Shown: positions 1 to 6,442, counted from the stretch's first letter. The stretch: DNA of 9,071 nucleotides from an uncultured Sphingobacteriia bacterium (GCA_945957225.1 CAMFKK010000067.1:1-9071); one strand, 5' to 3'. Notes: generated by a model not told the origin, from the letters alone. Made by a program: numbers and translations.

Positions 1-366
1 AACCAAACCTTCTTCAATGGCAATAGTAATAGTACCAATAGTGCCATGACCACACATGGGTAAACAACCACTGGTTTCAATAAATAATACAGCCACATCA
101 TTGGCCGGATCATGAGGTGGATATAAAATACTCCCACTCATCATATCATGACCACGTGGTTCAAACATCAGGCCTTTTCTTATCCAGTCATATTCTCTTA
201 AGAAATGCTGTCTTTTCTCGCTCATATTTGCCCCTTCTAAAGCAGGTCCACCTGCTGCAACAACCCTAACGGGATTGCCACATGTATGGGCATCTATGCA
301 AAAAAAATCATGTCCGTGTTTGGATTGATAAGGTTGATAAGGTACTGTTATGGGATCTTGAGCCAT
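1..366 (-). CDS. 4-hydroxyproline 2-epimerase (proline racemase family), 3' part missing
   Basis: This is the first 122 residues of a proline racemase-family enzyme running off the left edge; the family is usually a little over 300 residues. I translated it by hand from the ATG at 366. It has the family N-terminus DAHTCGNPVR at residues 25-34 and the motif MCGHGTIG at 104-111, where C105 is the first of the two catalytic cysteines that abstract or donate the alpha-proton. Family knowledge: these enzymes interconvert trans-4-hydroxy-L-proline and cis-4-hydroxy-D-proline, the first step of hydroxyproline use. The DapA-like and aldehyde dehydrogenase genes at 1722-4125 support this substrate over proline. 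The second catalytic position lies outside the window, so trans-3-hydroxyproline dehydratase, which replaces one cysteine, cannot be fully excluded. The next in-frame Met is residue 48, inside conserved sequence, so the 366 start is the only sensible one. No Shine-Dalgarno site is visible. Confidence 0.88.
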   Translation of the reverse strand, partial: MAQDPITVPYQPYQSKHGHDFFCIDAHTCGNPVRVVAAGGPALEGANMSEKRQHFLREYDWIRKGLMFEPRGHDMMSGSILYPPHDPANDVAVLFIETSGCLPMCGHGTIGTITIAIEEGLV

Positions 367-372
367 GTTGAA

Positions 373-391
373 TATTGTTGATTTTACAATA
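373..391. repeat. Inverted repeat TATTGT-N7-ACAATA in the divergent gap
   Basis: A perfect 6-base inverted repeat with a 7-base spacer lies just upstream of the epimerase start and overlaps the -33 element of the rightward promoter. It could be an operator affecting either gene, or a leader hairpin of the epimerase mRNA. Short AT-rich palindromes arise often by chance, so the functional reading is inference. Confidence 0.4.
375..391 (-). promoter_or_regulatory. Leader motif shared with the DapA-family gene (copy 1)
   Basis: Read on the minus strand this is TATTGTAAAATCAACAA, ending 8 bases before the epimerase ATG. The leader of the DapA-family gene (4137-4153) has the same 17 bases with two differences, including the identical 10-mer AAATCAACAA. 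I infer a common 5' leader or regulatory element for two genes of one pathway. A general A-rich translation enhancer, common before Bacteroidota start codons, is the simpler alternative. Confidence 0.45.
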
Positions 392-407
392 GAACCAATT
401 ACATTTG
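378..407 (+). promoter_or_regulatory. Bacteroidota-type promoter of the sterol desaturase-family gene
   Basis: TTG at 378-380 is followed by a 19-base spacer and TACATTTG at 400-407. This matches the Bacteroidota primary sigma consensus (TTTG, 19-21 bases, TAnnTTTG). Transcription would begin near 412-416, about 17-20 bases before the ATG at 432. The element also helps choose the start: the in-frame TTG at 405 lies inside the -7 box and is unlikely to be transcribed. Confidence 0.7.
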
Positions 408-431
408 TTAAGCGCCTTAAATGATTGCTTT

Positions 432-1700
432 ATGGAACAATACGGAAAGATATTGCTAATTGCTATGCCTGTTTTTCTTCTTCTGGTACTTTTTGAAAAA
501 TGGTGGGGTTGGAGAAAAGGACAAGATACTGTTCGCAACATGGACATGATTGCTTCACTAAGTTCTGGCGTCACCAATGTAACCAAAGACGTGTTGGGTT
601 TGAGCATCACCATTATCAGCTATGGTTGGATGGTAAATCATTGGGCCTTGATGCATGTTTCAAATGGGTTTTGGTCCTATTTTATTGCATTTATGGCTTT
701 AGACCTTACAGGATATTTGGTGCATAGAATTGATCATGAATACAATTTTTTCTGGAATGCGCATATTATTCACCATAGTAGTGAAGAATATAATTTGGCC
801 TGTGCATTAAGACAAAGCATTTCTTCCTTTTTTAGAATCTTTACTATTTTCTTATTGCCGGCTGCCTTATTAGGTGTACCAGCTTCTGTGATTGGCATTG
901 TTGCCCCCTTGCATTTGTTTGCTCAGTTCTGGTATCATACCCGTCATATTGATAAAATGGGTTTTTTAGAAAAAATTATTGTCACCCCTTCACACCATCG
1001 TGTTCACCACGCCATCAATCCTGAATATTTAGACAAGAACTATGGGCAAATCTTTATCTTCTGGGATAAATGGTTTGGAACTTTTCAAGAGGAATTACCC
1101 CATGTACCAGCTGTCTATGGTATCACCAGACCAGCCAATACTTGGAATCCCATCAAAATCAATTTCATGCACATGACCTTATTAATTAAAGATGCATGGA
1201 GGACTAATAATTGGAAAGACAAATTCCGAATCTGGTTGATGCCAACAGGTTGGCGTCCCGCCGATGTGGCTCAAAAATACCCAGTGTTCAAAATTGAAGA
1301 CGTCTACCATTTTGAAAAATACAATACAACCAATAGCAAAACATTTAGCGTTTGGATCTGGTTTCAATTATTTATGCTGTTGGCACTTGTATCTTATTTG
1401 TTTGGCAATATTGCTCAAATTGGCAGCCCTGGGATCTTTTTGTACGGTGCATTTATTTTTCTATTTGTCTATAGTTATACAGAGCAAATGGATCAATCAG
1501 CCCATGCTTGGATTTGGGACTTACTGAAAACAGTATTTGGCCTAACCATTTTAGTACAAACAGGCGATTGGTTTGGAACCAGTTCCTTTTTACCAGCTTC
1601 AAAATGGATAATTGGCAGCTATCTAATAGTGTCAAGCATTATCTGTTGGTATTTTACAGCAACAGAAACTAAGCATAGCGCAAAAAAGGTTTCCGTATAG
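432..1700 (+). CDS. Sterol desaturase / fatty acid hydroxylase superfamily membrane protein
   Basis: This 422-residue integral membrane protein probably uses a histidine-bound di-iron centre to hydroxylate or desaturate a lipid. The superfamily histidine clusters are visible: HRIDH at residues 98-102, HIIHH at 111-115, further histidines at 161, 169 and 172, and HHRVHH at 188-193. Hydrophobic segments lie near residues 8-22, 78-95 and 132-160, and a C-terminal half adds about four more segments (roughly 305-330, 334-350, 361-378 and 392-410). The long membrane C-terminus after the hydroxylase domain resembles alkylglycerol monooxygenase (TMEM195-like) more than short bacterial desaturases; that resemblance is inference and the substrate is unknown. 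I chose the ATG at 432 over the upstream TTG at 405 because of the promoter position and because MEQYGKILLIAMPVF looks like a natural N-terminus. It has no clear link to hydroxyproline use, and it ends 21 bases from the convergent aldehyde dehydrogenase gene with no terminator hairpin visible. Confidence 0.88.
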   Translation: MEQYGKILLIAMPVFLLLVLFEKWWGWRKGQDTVRNMDMIASLSSGVTNVTKDVLGLSITIISYGWMVNHWALMHVSNGFWSYFIAFMALDLTGYLVHRIDHEYNFFWNAHIIHHSSEEYNLACALRQSISSFFRIFTIFLLPAALLGVPASVIGIVAPLHLFAQFWYHTRHIDKMGFLEKIIVTPSHHRVHHAINPEYLDKNYGQIFIFWDKWFGTFQEELPHVPAVYGITRPANTWNPIKINFMHMTLLIKDAWRTNNWKDKFRIWLMPTGWRPADVAQKYPVFKIEDVYHFEKYNTTNSKTFSVWIWFQLFMLLALVSYLFGNIAQIGSPGIFLYGAFIFLFVYSYTEQMDQSAHAWIWDLLKTVFGLTILVQTGDWFGTSSFLPASKWIIGSYLIVSSIICWYFTATETKHSAKKVSV

Positions 1701-1721
1701 TTTCAAAGAGCTTAATAAATT

Positions 1722-3203
1722 TTATATCTGATACTTGCCATCTACCATGCGTAAGATGCCCAAAGGATTTTCTTCCTGAAGAGCAGCAGGCAATAAATGA
1801 GCAGGACAGTTTTGAAAACTAACAGGTCTTACCCATCTTTTAACCGCATTGATGCCCACTGCAGTAAATCTACCATCTGTAGATGCAGGAAATGGCCCAC
1901 CATGTACCATACTTGGGCAAACTTCAACACCGGTTGGAACACCATTAAACAATACCCTTCCAGCTATATAGGGAGCCATTTGCAATAACCCAAGGTGATT
2001 GGCAAAATCTTGATCAGTACCCATTAAGGTAGTAGTGAGTTGTCCTGTGATGGCTTGCCATGCAGTTATTAATTCATTGAGGTCTTTACACTGAACTACT
2101 AAGGCAAATGGTCCAAATACTTCCTCCTGTAATAAAGCATCTTGGATAAATACTTCTCCGGAAACAGTGGCTAGGATGGGATTAGCTTGTTGAATGTCAG
2201 ATGCACTTGTTTGCAAGGTTTTTTGAGAAACACTTGCATGGGCCAAAGCTTTTGCTGATTTGTTTTCATAGGCTACTAAAATGCCTTTGTGTAACATAGT
2301 TGCTGGAGCAACAGCATTCATCTCTGCTCCAAGTTGATCAATAAACTCATTCAAACCCTCAGATGCAATTCCTAATAAAATACCTGGATTGGTACAAAAC
2401 TGACCAACACCCAAATTAATAGACCCAGCATATTGCTTGGCAATACTGCTTGCATTTTTTGACAAAGCATCAGGCAATAATAATACAGGATTAGTACTTC
2501 CCATTTCTGAAAAAACAGGAATGGGATTTTTTCTTACAGCAGCATAATCATATAAAGCCCTGCCTCCAGAATAAGATCCAGTAAACCCTACAGCACTTGT
2601 ATTGGGATCCTGAACCAGGGCTTTGCCTGTTTCAAAAGAATCAGAAGCAGTATGTTGAAATACATGTTCTGGCATTTGACAGAATATTGTGGCTTTTTGA
2701 ATAGCCCCTGCAACTAACTGAGAGGTTTTCAAATGTGCTGGATGGGCTTTGACTACTACAGGGCATCCTGCAGCCAAAGCACTTGCGGTATCGCCACCGG
2801 CAGTGGAATAGGCATAGGGAAAATTACTTGCTCCAAAAACCACTACAGGTCCAATACCCACCAACATTTTTCGAATATCTGGTTTGGGTGGTGTTTTGTC
2901 CGCAATGGCATGATCAATTGTTGCTTCTACCCAATGACCATCGCGCAGCATTTGAGCAAACATGCGCAATTGCATGGTTGTTCTTCCTCTTTCTCCGGTC
3001 AATCTTGCCAAGGGAAGGTTGGTTTCTTGCATGGTTGTTTGCAATAATTCCTCCCCCAAGGCTTCAATTTCAAAAGCAATTCTATCTAAAAAATCAGCCT
3101 TTGAATTATCAGGTATCGCTTGAAATTTAGGGAAAGCCAGTTTGGCATTATTCATCAATAATGCCGTTTCTTGTAAACTAGTTATTGGATACTCTTGATT
3201 CAT
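1722..3203 (-). CDS. Aldehyde dehydrogenase, 2-oxoglutarate semialdehyde dehydrogenase type
   Basis: This is a full-length cytosolic NAD(P)-dependent aldehyde dehydrogenase of 493 residues. Visible family features are FGASNFP at 123-129 with the oxyanion-hole N127, K152 in VVVKAHPAH (cofactor binding), the general base E233 in SEMGS, the nucleophile C270 in GVGQFCTNPG, and EEVFGP at 360-365. The SNFP/AGGDTASALAAG region and the short SEMGSTNP loop resemble the branch that oxidises 2-oxoglutarate semialdehyde (2,5-dioxopentanoate) to 2-oxoglutarate. Members of this branch act at the end of hydroxyproline, pentose and hexarate pathways. Its start lies one base after the stop of the DapA-family gene, so the two are co-transcribed and probably translationally coupled. 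With the epimerase nearby, the hydroxyproline pathway is the best assignment. KAHPAH where other branches often have KP or KE suggests NADP preference, which is inference. Confidence 0.88.
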   Translation of the reverse strand: MNQEYPITSLQETALLMNNAKLAFPKFQAIPDNSKADFLDRIAFEIEALGEELLQTTMQETNLPLARLTGERGRTTMQLRMFAQMLRDGHWVEATIDHAIADKTPPKPDIRKMLVGIGPVVVFGASNFPYAYSTAGGDTASALAAGCPVVVKAHPAHLKTSQLVAGAIQKATIFCQMPEHVFQHTASDSFETGKALVQDPNTSAVGFTGSYSGGRALYDYAAVRKNPIPVFSEMGSTNPVLLLPDALSKNASSIAKQYAGSINLGVGQFCTNPGILLGIASEGLNEFIDQLGAEMNAVAPATMLHKGILVAYENKSAKALAHASVSQKTLQTSASDIQQANPILATVSGEVFIQDALLQEEVFGPFALVVQCKDLNELITAWQAITGQLTTTLMGTDQDFANHLGLLQMAPYIAGRVLFNGVPTGVEVCPSMVHGGPFPASTDGRFTAVGINAVKRWVRPVSFQNCPAHLLPAALQEENPLGILRMVDGKYQI

Positions 3204-3204
3204 A

Positions 3205-4125
3205 TTAGTTACTTAAATGTAGGTATTCAGGCAATTCAGGTCTAGCAGCAATTCCCTTATCAATCACTGACAAGATACGTGCTCTTTCTTCTCCAGCAAG
3301 GATTAGTCTTGGTGCGCGAACCGCTTCCGAGCCAATACCAGCCTGTTGCTCAGCCAACTTAATATACTGTACCAATTTTGCATGAATGTCTAATTCTAAC
3401 AATGGCATAAACCAGCGATAAATAGCTTTTGCTTCTTCAATATGACCCGCTTTTACCAAACGATAAATGGCTACGGTTTCTCTTGGAAAAGCACAAACCA
3501 ATCCTGCCACCCAACCATCTCCACCCATCACCAGACATTCCATAGCCAAGGTATCTACCCCACCAAGAATTTTGTAACGGTCTCCAAACCTATTTTTCAA
3601 ACGCGTAACATTGGTAATATCCCTAGTTGATTCTTTTATGGCTTGAATATTCTTAGTAGCTTCTAAATCTTCAAACATTTCAATGGTTACATCTACTTTG
3701 TAATCTACAGGGTTATTGTAAATCATGATGGGCAAATCAGTAGAATCCGCAATGGTTTTAAAATAAGTAACCGTTTCACGATGGTCAGATTTATAACGCA
3801 TGGGAGGCAAGATCATTAAGCCAGTGGCTCCCCATGCTTTGGCATAAGCAGCTTGTTTCAATGCTTCTTTGGTAGAACCTTCTGCAATATTCAATACCAC
3901 AGGAACTTTACCCCCTACTTTTTCAACTGCAAATTTTATCAAAGTTTCTTTTTCTGCTGTTTCTAACACACTGGCTTCGCCCAAGGTACCACCCAGAATA
4001 ATCCCATTTACACCGGCATCCAACTGAGCCTGTAGATTCAATTCAAACAAAGGAAGATCCAATTGGTCATCACTGGTAAACTTTGTTGTCAATGCGGGAA
4101 ATACCCCTTTCCAATCAATAGCCAT
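3205..4125 (-). CDS. DapA-family lyase, probable pyrroline-4-hydroxy-2-carboxylate deaminase
   Basis: This 306-residue protein has the (beta/alpha)8 fold of the dihydrodipicolinate synthase / N-acetylneuraminate lyase family at the usual length. Visible active-site elements are GGTLGE at 45-50 (the family carboxylate-binding loop), Y136 in IMIYNNP, and the Schiff-base lysine K164 in QAIKEST. GGVD at 188-191 marks the later substrate loop. In hydroxyproline clusters this family removes water and ammonia from pyrroline-4-hydroxy-2-carboxylate, giving 2-oxoglutarate semialdehyde, the substrate of the next gene. Sequence alone does not separate this from 5-keto-4-deoxyglucarate dehydratase or L-2-keto-3-deoxyarabinonate dehydratase, which yield the same product; the epimerase at 1-366 favours the hydroxyproline role. 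Lysine biosynthesis DapA is unlikely because of the GGTLGE loop and the catabolic neighbours. It is the first gene of a two-gene operon and faces a divergent AraC-type regulator across 137 bases. Confidence 0.85.
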   Translation of the reverse strand: MAIDWKGVFPALTTKFTSDDQLDLPLFELNLQAQLDAGVNGIILGGTLGEASVLETAEKETLIKFAVEKVGGKVPVVLNIAEGSTKEALKQAAYAKAWGATGLMILPPMRYKSDHRETVTYFKTIADSTDLPIMIYNNPVDYKVDVTIEMFEDLEATKNIQAIKESTRDITNVTRLKNRFGDRYKILGGVDTLAMECLVMGGDGWVAGLVCAFPRETVAIYRLVKAGHIEEAKAIYRWFMPLLELDIHAKLVQYIKLAEQQAGIGSEAVRAPRLILAGEERARILSVIDKGIAARPELPEYLHLSN

Positions 4126-4136
4126 AAATGTATTTT

Positions 4137-4153
4137 TTGTTGATTTAATAATA
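4137..4153 (-). promoter_or_regulatory. Leader motif shared with the epimerase gene (copy 2)
   Basis: On the minus strand this reads TATTATTAAATCAACAA and lies just downstream of the -7 element, ending 11 bases before the ATG. It matches the epimerase leader (375-391) at 15 of 17 positions. The position suggests a 5' untranslated element or a site near the transcription start; any function is inference. Confidence 0.45.
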
Positions 4154-4161
4154 CAAAACTA
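4154..4161 (-). promoter_or_regulatory. -7 promoter element of the catabolic operon
   Basis: The minus strand reads TAGTTTTG, an exact match to TAnnTTTG. Transcription would start near 4147-4150, leaving a leader of roughly 25 bases. No TTTG or TTG is found 19-21 bases upstream, so the promoter probably needs an activator, which suits the divergent AraC-family gene. One base upstream lies the inverted repeat at 4163-4177. Confidence 0.6.
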
Positions 4162-4162
4162 G

Positions 4163-4177
4163 CCAAGTTCATCTTGG
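4163..4177. repeat. Inverted repeat CCAAG-N5-CTTGG next to the -7 element
   Basis: A perfect 5-base inverted repeat with spacer TTCAT occupies the stretch between the -7 element and the expected -33 position of the catabolic operon. It is the most GC-containing part of this gap and is well placed as a regulator or catabolite-control site. Binding by the adjacent AraC-family protein is inference; such proteins more often use direct repeats. Confidence 0.4.
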
Positions 4178-4191
4178 TTGGATAGACCTGA

Positions 4192-4207
4192 ATTAGTCAC
4201 TACTAAT
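4192..4207. repeat. Inverted repeat ATTAGT-N4-ACTAAT in the regulator gap
   Basis: A perfect 6-base inverted repeat with spacer CACT is centred about 29 bases upstream of the centre of the CCAAG/CTTGG repeat. It lies roughly 50 bases upstream of the predicted transcription start of the catabolic operon, a normal activator distance. No protein can be assigned from sequence alone. Confidence 0.4.
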
Positions 4208-4223
4208 ACTATTTTATCCAGTT

Positions 4224-4253
4224 ATTAATCAATTATTAAAAATATTGATTAAT
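4224..4253. repeat. Inverted repeat ATTAATCAAT-N10-ATTGATTAAT before the regulator gene
   Basis: Two perfect 10-base arms are separated by 10 bases, putting arm centres 20 bases apart, about two helical turns, so a dimer could contact one face. The second arm ends 9 bases before the ATG at 4263, a good place for autoregulation, or for a weak hairpin in the mRNA leader. The arms are very AT-rich, but 10-base perfection is more than expected by chance in a gap this short. Confidence 0.5.
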
Positions 4254-4262
4254 TTAACACCA

Positions 4263-5117
4263 ATGAAAGTAATTCCATTTCAGATTCCTAAAACAGGTAA
4301 AGACGCCATTCGCGTGCAGGTAGAGCAAATTAAACATCTCTATAACCACTTGCACCAACACCCCGAGATTCAAGTAACCTTGGTAGTTGCAAGTGAAGGA
4401 ACATTGGTAGCTGGTGACTATATTGGAAGATTTCAGAAAGATGATATTTATGTCATAGGCTCAAACCAACCCCATGTATTTAGAAATGATCCCATCTATT
4501 TCAAGGGTAGAAAAAAAGCAAGTACCATCACCGTTTTTTTTGATGAAACAACCCTTGGTACTGGATTTTGGACTTCTCCTGAATTGGTCAATTTTTTACC
4601 TTTTTTTCAAATGAGTCAGGGTGGATTTCAAGTAATTGGCAATAAAGCAACAATTGTAAAAGAGCTACTTTTAGCAATTGCTAACAAAGAGGGGATTGAA
4701 AAAATACTGGACTTTGTTAGATTATTACAGGCACTTGCTGGTAAGAAAGATTTAAAGTCTCTTTCTGCCATTACTAGTCAAAGGGCCATCAATGCGGTTG
4801 ATGGGAGTAGGTTAAATCAGGTTTTGGAATTTAGCTTTAAAGAGAGTCATAGGGCCATTCCTTTAGAAGAAGTGGCCTCCAAAGCCAATATGACCATGAC
4901 TGCTTTTTGTAAATATTTTAAAACCAGAACTGGAAAAACTTATAGTGCTTTTTTAAATGGGATCAGGGTTAACAATGCTTGTAAAGCCTTATTAGAATCG
5001 GATGAACCCATTGCCAATATTGGTTACCAAACTGGGTTTAATAACCTGTCTAATTTCAATAGAATCTTCAAGTCAATTACGGGCACCACTCCAAAAGCCT
5101 ATAGAACCATCAATTAG
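4263..5117 (+). CDS. AraC-family transcriptional regulator with N-terminal cupin domain
   Basis: This 284-residue regulator probably controls the divergent hydroxyproline genes. The N-terminal part (about 1-90) looks like a cupin sensor domain: LHQHPEIQVTLVVASEGT, then the GDYIGRFQKDDIYVIGSNQPHVF pattern in which a GD motif and the final P-H are typical. The C-terminal 100 residues contain two helix-turn-helix motifs: IPLEEVASKANMTMTAFCKY near 199-218, and EPIANIGYQTGFNNLSNFNR near 248-267 followed by the family ending G-T-T-P-K-A-Y-R. I chose the ATG at 4263, giving MKVIPFQIPK, over the in-frame TTG at 4245, which lies inside the inverted repeat. The ligand is unknown; hydroxyproline or a pathway intermediate is inferred only from position. 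Its stop codon overlaps the end of convergent rimO by 4 bases. No clear TAnnTTTG element is seen before it. Confidence 0.88.
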   Translation: MKVIPFQIPKTGKDAIRVQVEQIKHLYNHLHQHPEIQVTLVVASEGTLVAGDYIGRFQKDDIYVIGSNQPHVFRNDPIYFKGRKKASTITVFFDETTLGTGFWTSPELVNFLPFFQMSQGGFQVIGNKATIVKELLLAIANKEGIEKILDFVRLLQALAGKKDLKSLSAITSQRAINAVDGSRLNQVLEFSFKESHRAIPLEEVASKANMTMTAFCKYFKTRTGKTYSAFLNGIRVNNACKALLESDEPIANIGYQTGFNNLSNFNRIFKSITGTTPKAYRTIN

Positions 5118-6427
5118 GCTTCTACTACCTCTCCTTCTAAATCATAGTCATAAGCCTTGTTAATTTTCACTTGAACAAATTCACCAATGGTTAATTTTTT
5201 ACTAGCATGCACCACAACTTCATTGTCTACTTCAACTGAATCAAACTCTGTTCTACCCAAATAACGGCCTGCTTCTTTTTTGTCAATTAACACCTTATAT
5301 ACTTGGCCTATTTTTTCTTGGTTCTTTTCATAGGAAATCTCTTGCTGCACTTCCATCACTTCTTGGGCACGCAACTGTTTGGTTTCATCTGGCACGTCAT
5401 CAACTAAATCATAAGCGCTGGTATTTTCCTCGTGGCTATAATTAAAGATGCCAACCCTATCAAAACGATGTTCTTGTAAAAACTCCTTGAGCTCTTCAAT
5501 GTCTTCCTCTGTTTCTCCTGGGAAGCCTGCAATCAATGTGGTTCTTAAACAAATACCGGGAACTTTTTCACGAATGGTGCGAATGAGATCCGTCATTTCT
5601 TCCCTAGTAATATTACGCTTCATGGCTTTGAGCATATTATTACTTGCGTGTTGCAAAGGCATATCTAGGTATTTGCAAATATTATCGCGCTGAGCCATTA
5701 CGTCCAAGATCTCTAAAGGAAATTTACTAGGATAAGCATAGTGCAAGCGTATCCATTCCAACCCCTTGATATCGGCCAAAGCATGTAATAATTTGGGCAA
5801 CTCTCTTTGCTTATAAATATCTAATCCATAATAAGTAAGCTCTTGGGCAATCAACATGATTTCTTTAACCCCTTTTTTCACTAGGGACTCAGCTTCTGCC
5901 ACCAGGTCTTCAATGGTTCTACTCACGTGTTTACCACGCATCAATGGAATAGCGCAGAATGAACAGGTTCTATTACAACCTTCACTGATTTTTAAATAGG
6001 CATAGTGCTTGGGGGTACTCAATAATCTTTCACCCAACAGCTCTGCCTTGTAATCAACATCAAATTGCTTTAGCATCAAGGGCAATTCTAGGGTACCAAA
6101 CCATGCGTCAACTTCGGGCATTTCTGTTTCTAGATCAGCTCTATATCTTTCACTCAAACAGCCGGTTACATAAACTTTATCCAACTTACCCCTTCTTTTC
6201 AATTCCAATTGATCCAAAATGGTATTCACACTCTCTTCCTTAGCTTTATCAATAAATCCACAGGTATTTACCACCACTATATTGTGATCCAATTTTTTGT
6301 TCTCGTGTACCACAGAAATATCATTGGCCATTAGTTGACCACTCAATACTTCACTATCTACTAAGTTCTTGCTGCAACCAAGGGTAATGATATTAACCTT
6401 GTCTTTTTGTAATGTCTTTGATTTCAT
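5114..6427 (-). CDS. rimO: Ribosomal protein S12 methylthiotransferase RimO
   Basis: RimO is a radical-SAM enzyme that adds a methylthio group to the conserved aspartate of ribosomal protein S12. The 437-residue protein has all expected parts. The N-terminal methylthiotransferase domain carries cluster cysteines C18 (LGCSKNLVDSE), C56 (VVNTCGFI) and C90 (VTGCL). The radical-SAM motif CNRTCSFC gives C151, C155 and C158, followed by AIPLMRGKHVSR. A TRAM RNA/protein-binding domain lies at about residues 370-435. LGCSKN and CNRTCSFCAIPLMRG separate RimO from the tRNA enzymes MiaB and MtaB. The start at 6427 gives MKSKTLQKDKVNIITLGCSKN, and the next Met is residue 33, inside the domain. It lies 45 bases after the GNAT gene on the same strand, with its own possible -7 element, and its 3' end overlaps the AraC-family gene by 4 bases. 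Confidence 0.96.
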   Translation of the reverse strand: MKSKTLQKDKVNIITLGCSKNLVDSEVLSGQLMANDISVVHENKKLDHNIVVVNTCGFIDKAKEESVNTILDQLELKRRGKLDKVYVTGCLSERYRADLETEMPEVDAWFGTLELPLMLKQFDVDYKAELLGERLLSTPKHYAYLKISEGCNRTCSFCAIPLMRGKHVSRTIEDLVAEAESLVKKGVKEIMLIAQELTYYGLDIYKQRELPKLLHALADIKGLEWIRLHYAYPSKFPLEILDVMAQRDNICKYLDMPLQHASNNMLKAMKRNITREEMTDLIRTIREKVPGICLRTTLIAGFPGETEEDIEELKEFLQEHRFDRVGIFNYSHEENTSAYDLVDDVPDETKQLRAQEVMEVQQEISYEKNQEKIGQVYKVLIDKKEAGRYLGRTEFDSVEVDNEVVVHASKKLTIGEFVQVKINKAYDYDLEGEVVEA

Positions 6428-6434
6428 AAAGTGG

Positions 6435-6442
6435 CAAAACTA
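6435..6442 (-). promoter_or_regulatory. Possible -7 promoter element of rimO, close to the start codon
   Basis: The minus strand reads TAGTTTTG, the same 8-mer as the catabolic operon -7 element. Only 7 bases separate it from the rimO ATG, so a transcript from it would be leaderless or nearly so. No good TTG lies 19-21 bases upstream. If unused, rimO would be read through from prfC and the GNAT gene. Confidence 0.45.

Noticed and set aside
405..431. Upstream TTG start extending the sterol desaturase-family protein by nine residues
   Set aside because: The TTG is part of the TACATTTG -7 box and would lie before the transcription start. The ATG at 432 gives a better N-terminus.
308..613. A 101-codon minus-strand frame spanning the divergent promoter region
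   Set aside because: It overlaps the epimerase start, the promoter and the start of the sterol desaturase-family gene, and its translation resembles no protein family. It is a shadow frame.
1701..1721. Bidirectional terminator between the sterol desaturase-family gene and the aldehyde dehydrogenase gene
   Set aside because: The 21-base gap has no GC-rich stem and no inverted repeat long enough to form a terminator.
2733..3130. Two overlapping plus-strand frames (104 and 115 codons) antisense to the aldehyde dehydrogenase
   Set aside because: The opposite strand encodes intact, conserved aldehyde dehydrogenase sequence. The frames have low-complexity compositions and no recognisable domain.
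3205..4125. Assignment as biosynthetic dihydrodipicolinate synthase DapA
   Set aside because: The loop is GGTLGE rather than the usual GTTGE form, and the gene is coupled by one base to a semialdehyde-type dehydrogenase near a hydroxyproline epimerase, which fits catabolism better.
4534..4607. Runs of seven to eight T inside the AraC-family gene, considered as possible slippage or frameshift sites
   Set aside because: The reading frame is intact across both runs and encodes plausible residues (TVFFDE and FLPFFQM). Nothing suggests programmed slippage; a similar T run in the epimerase gene (300-307) is equally in frame.
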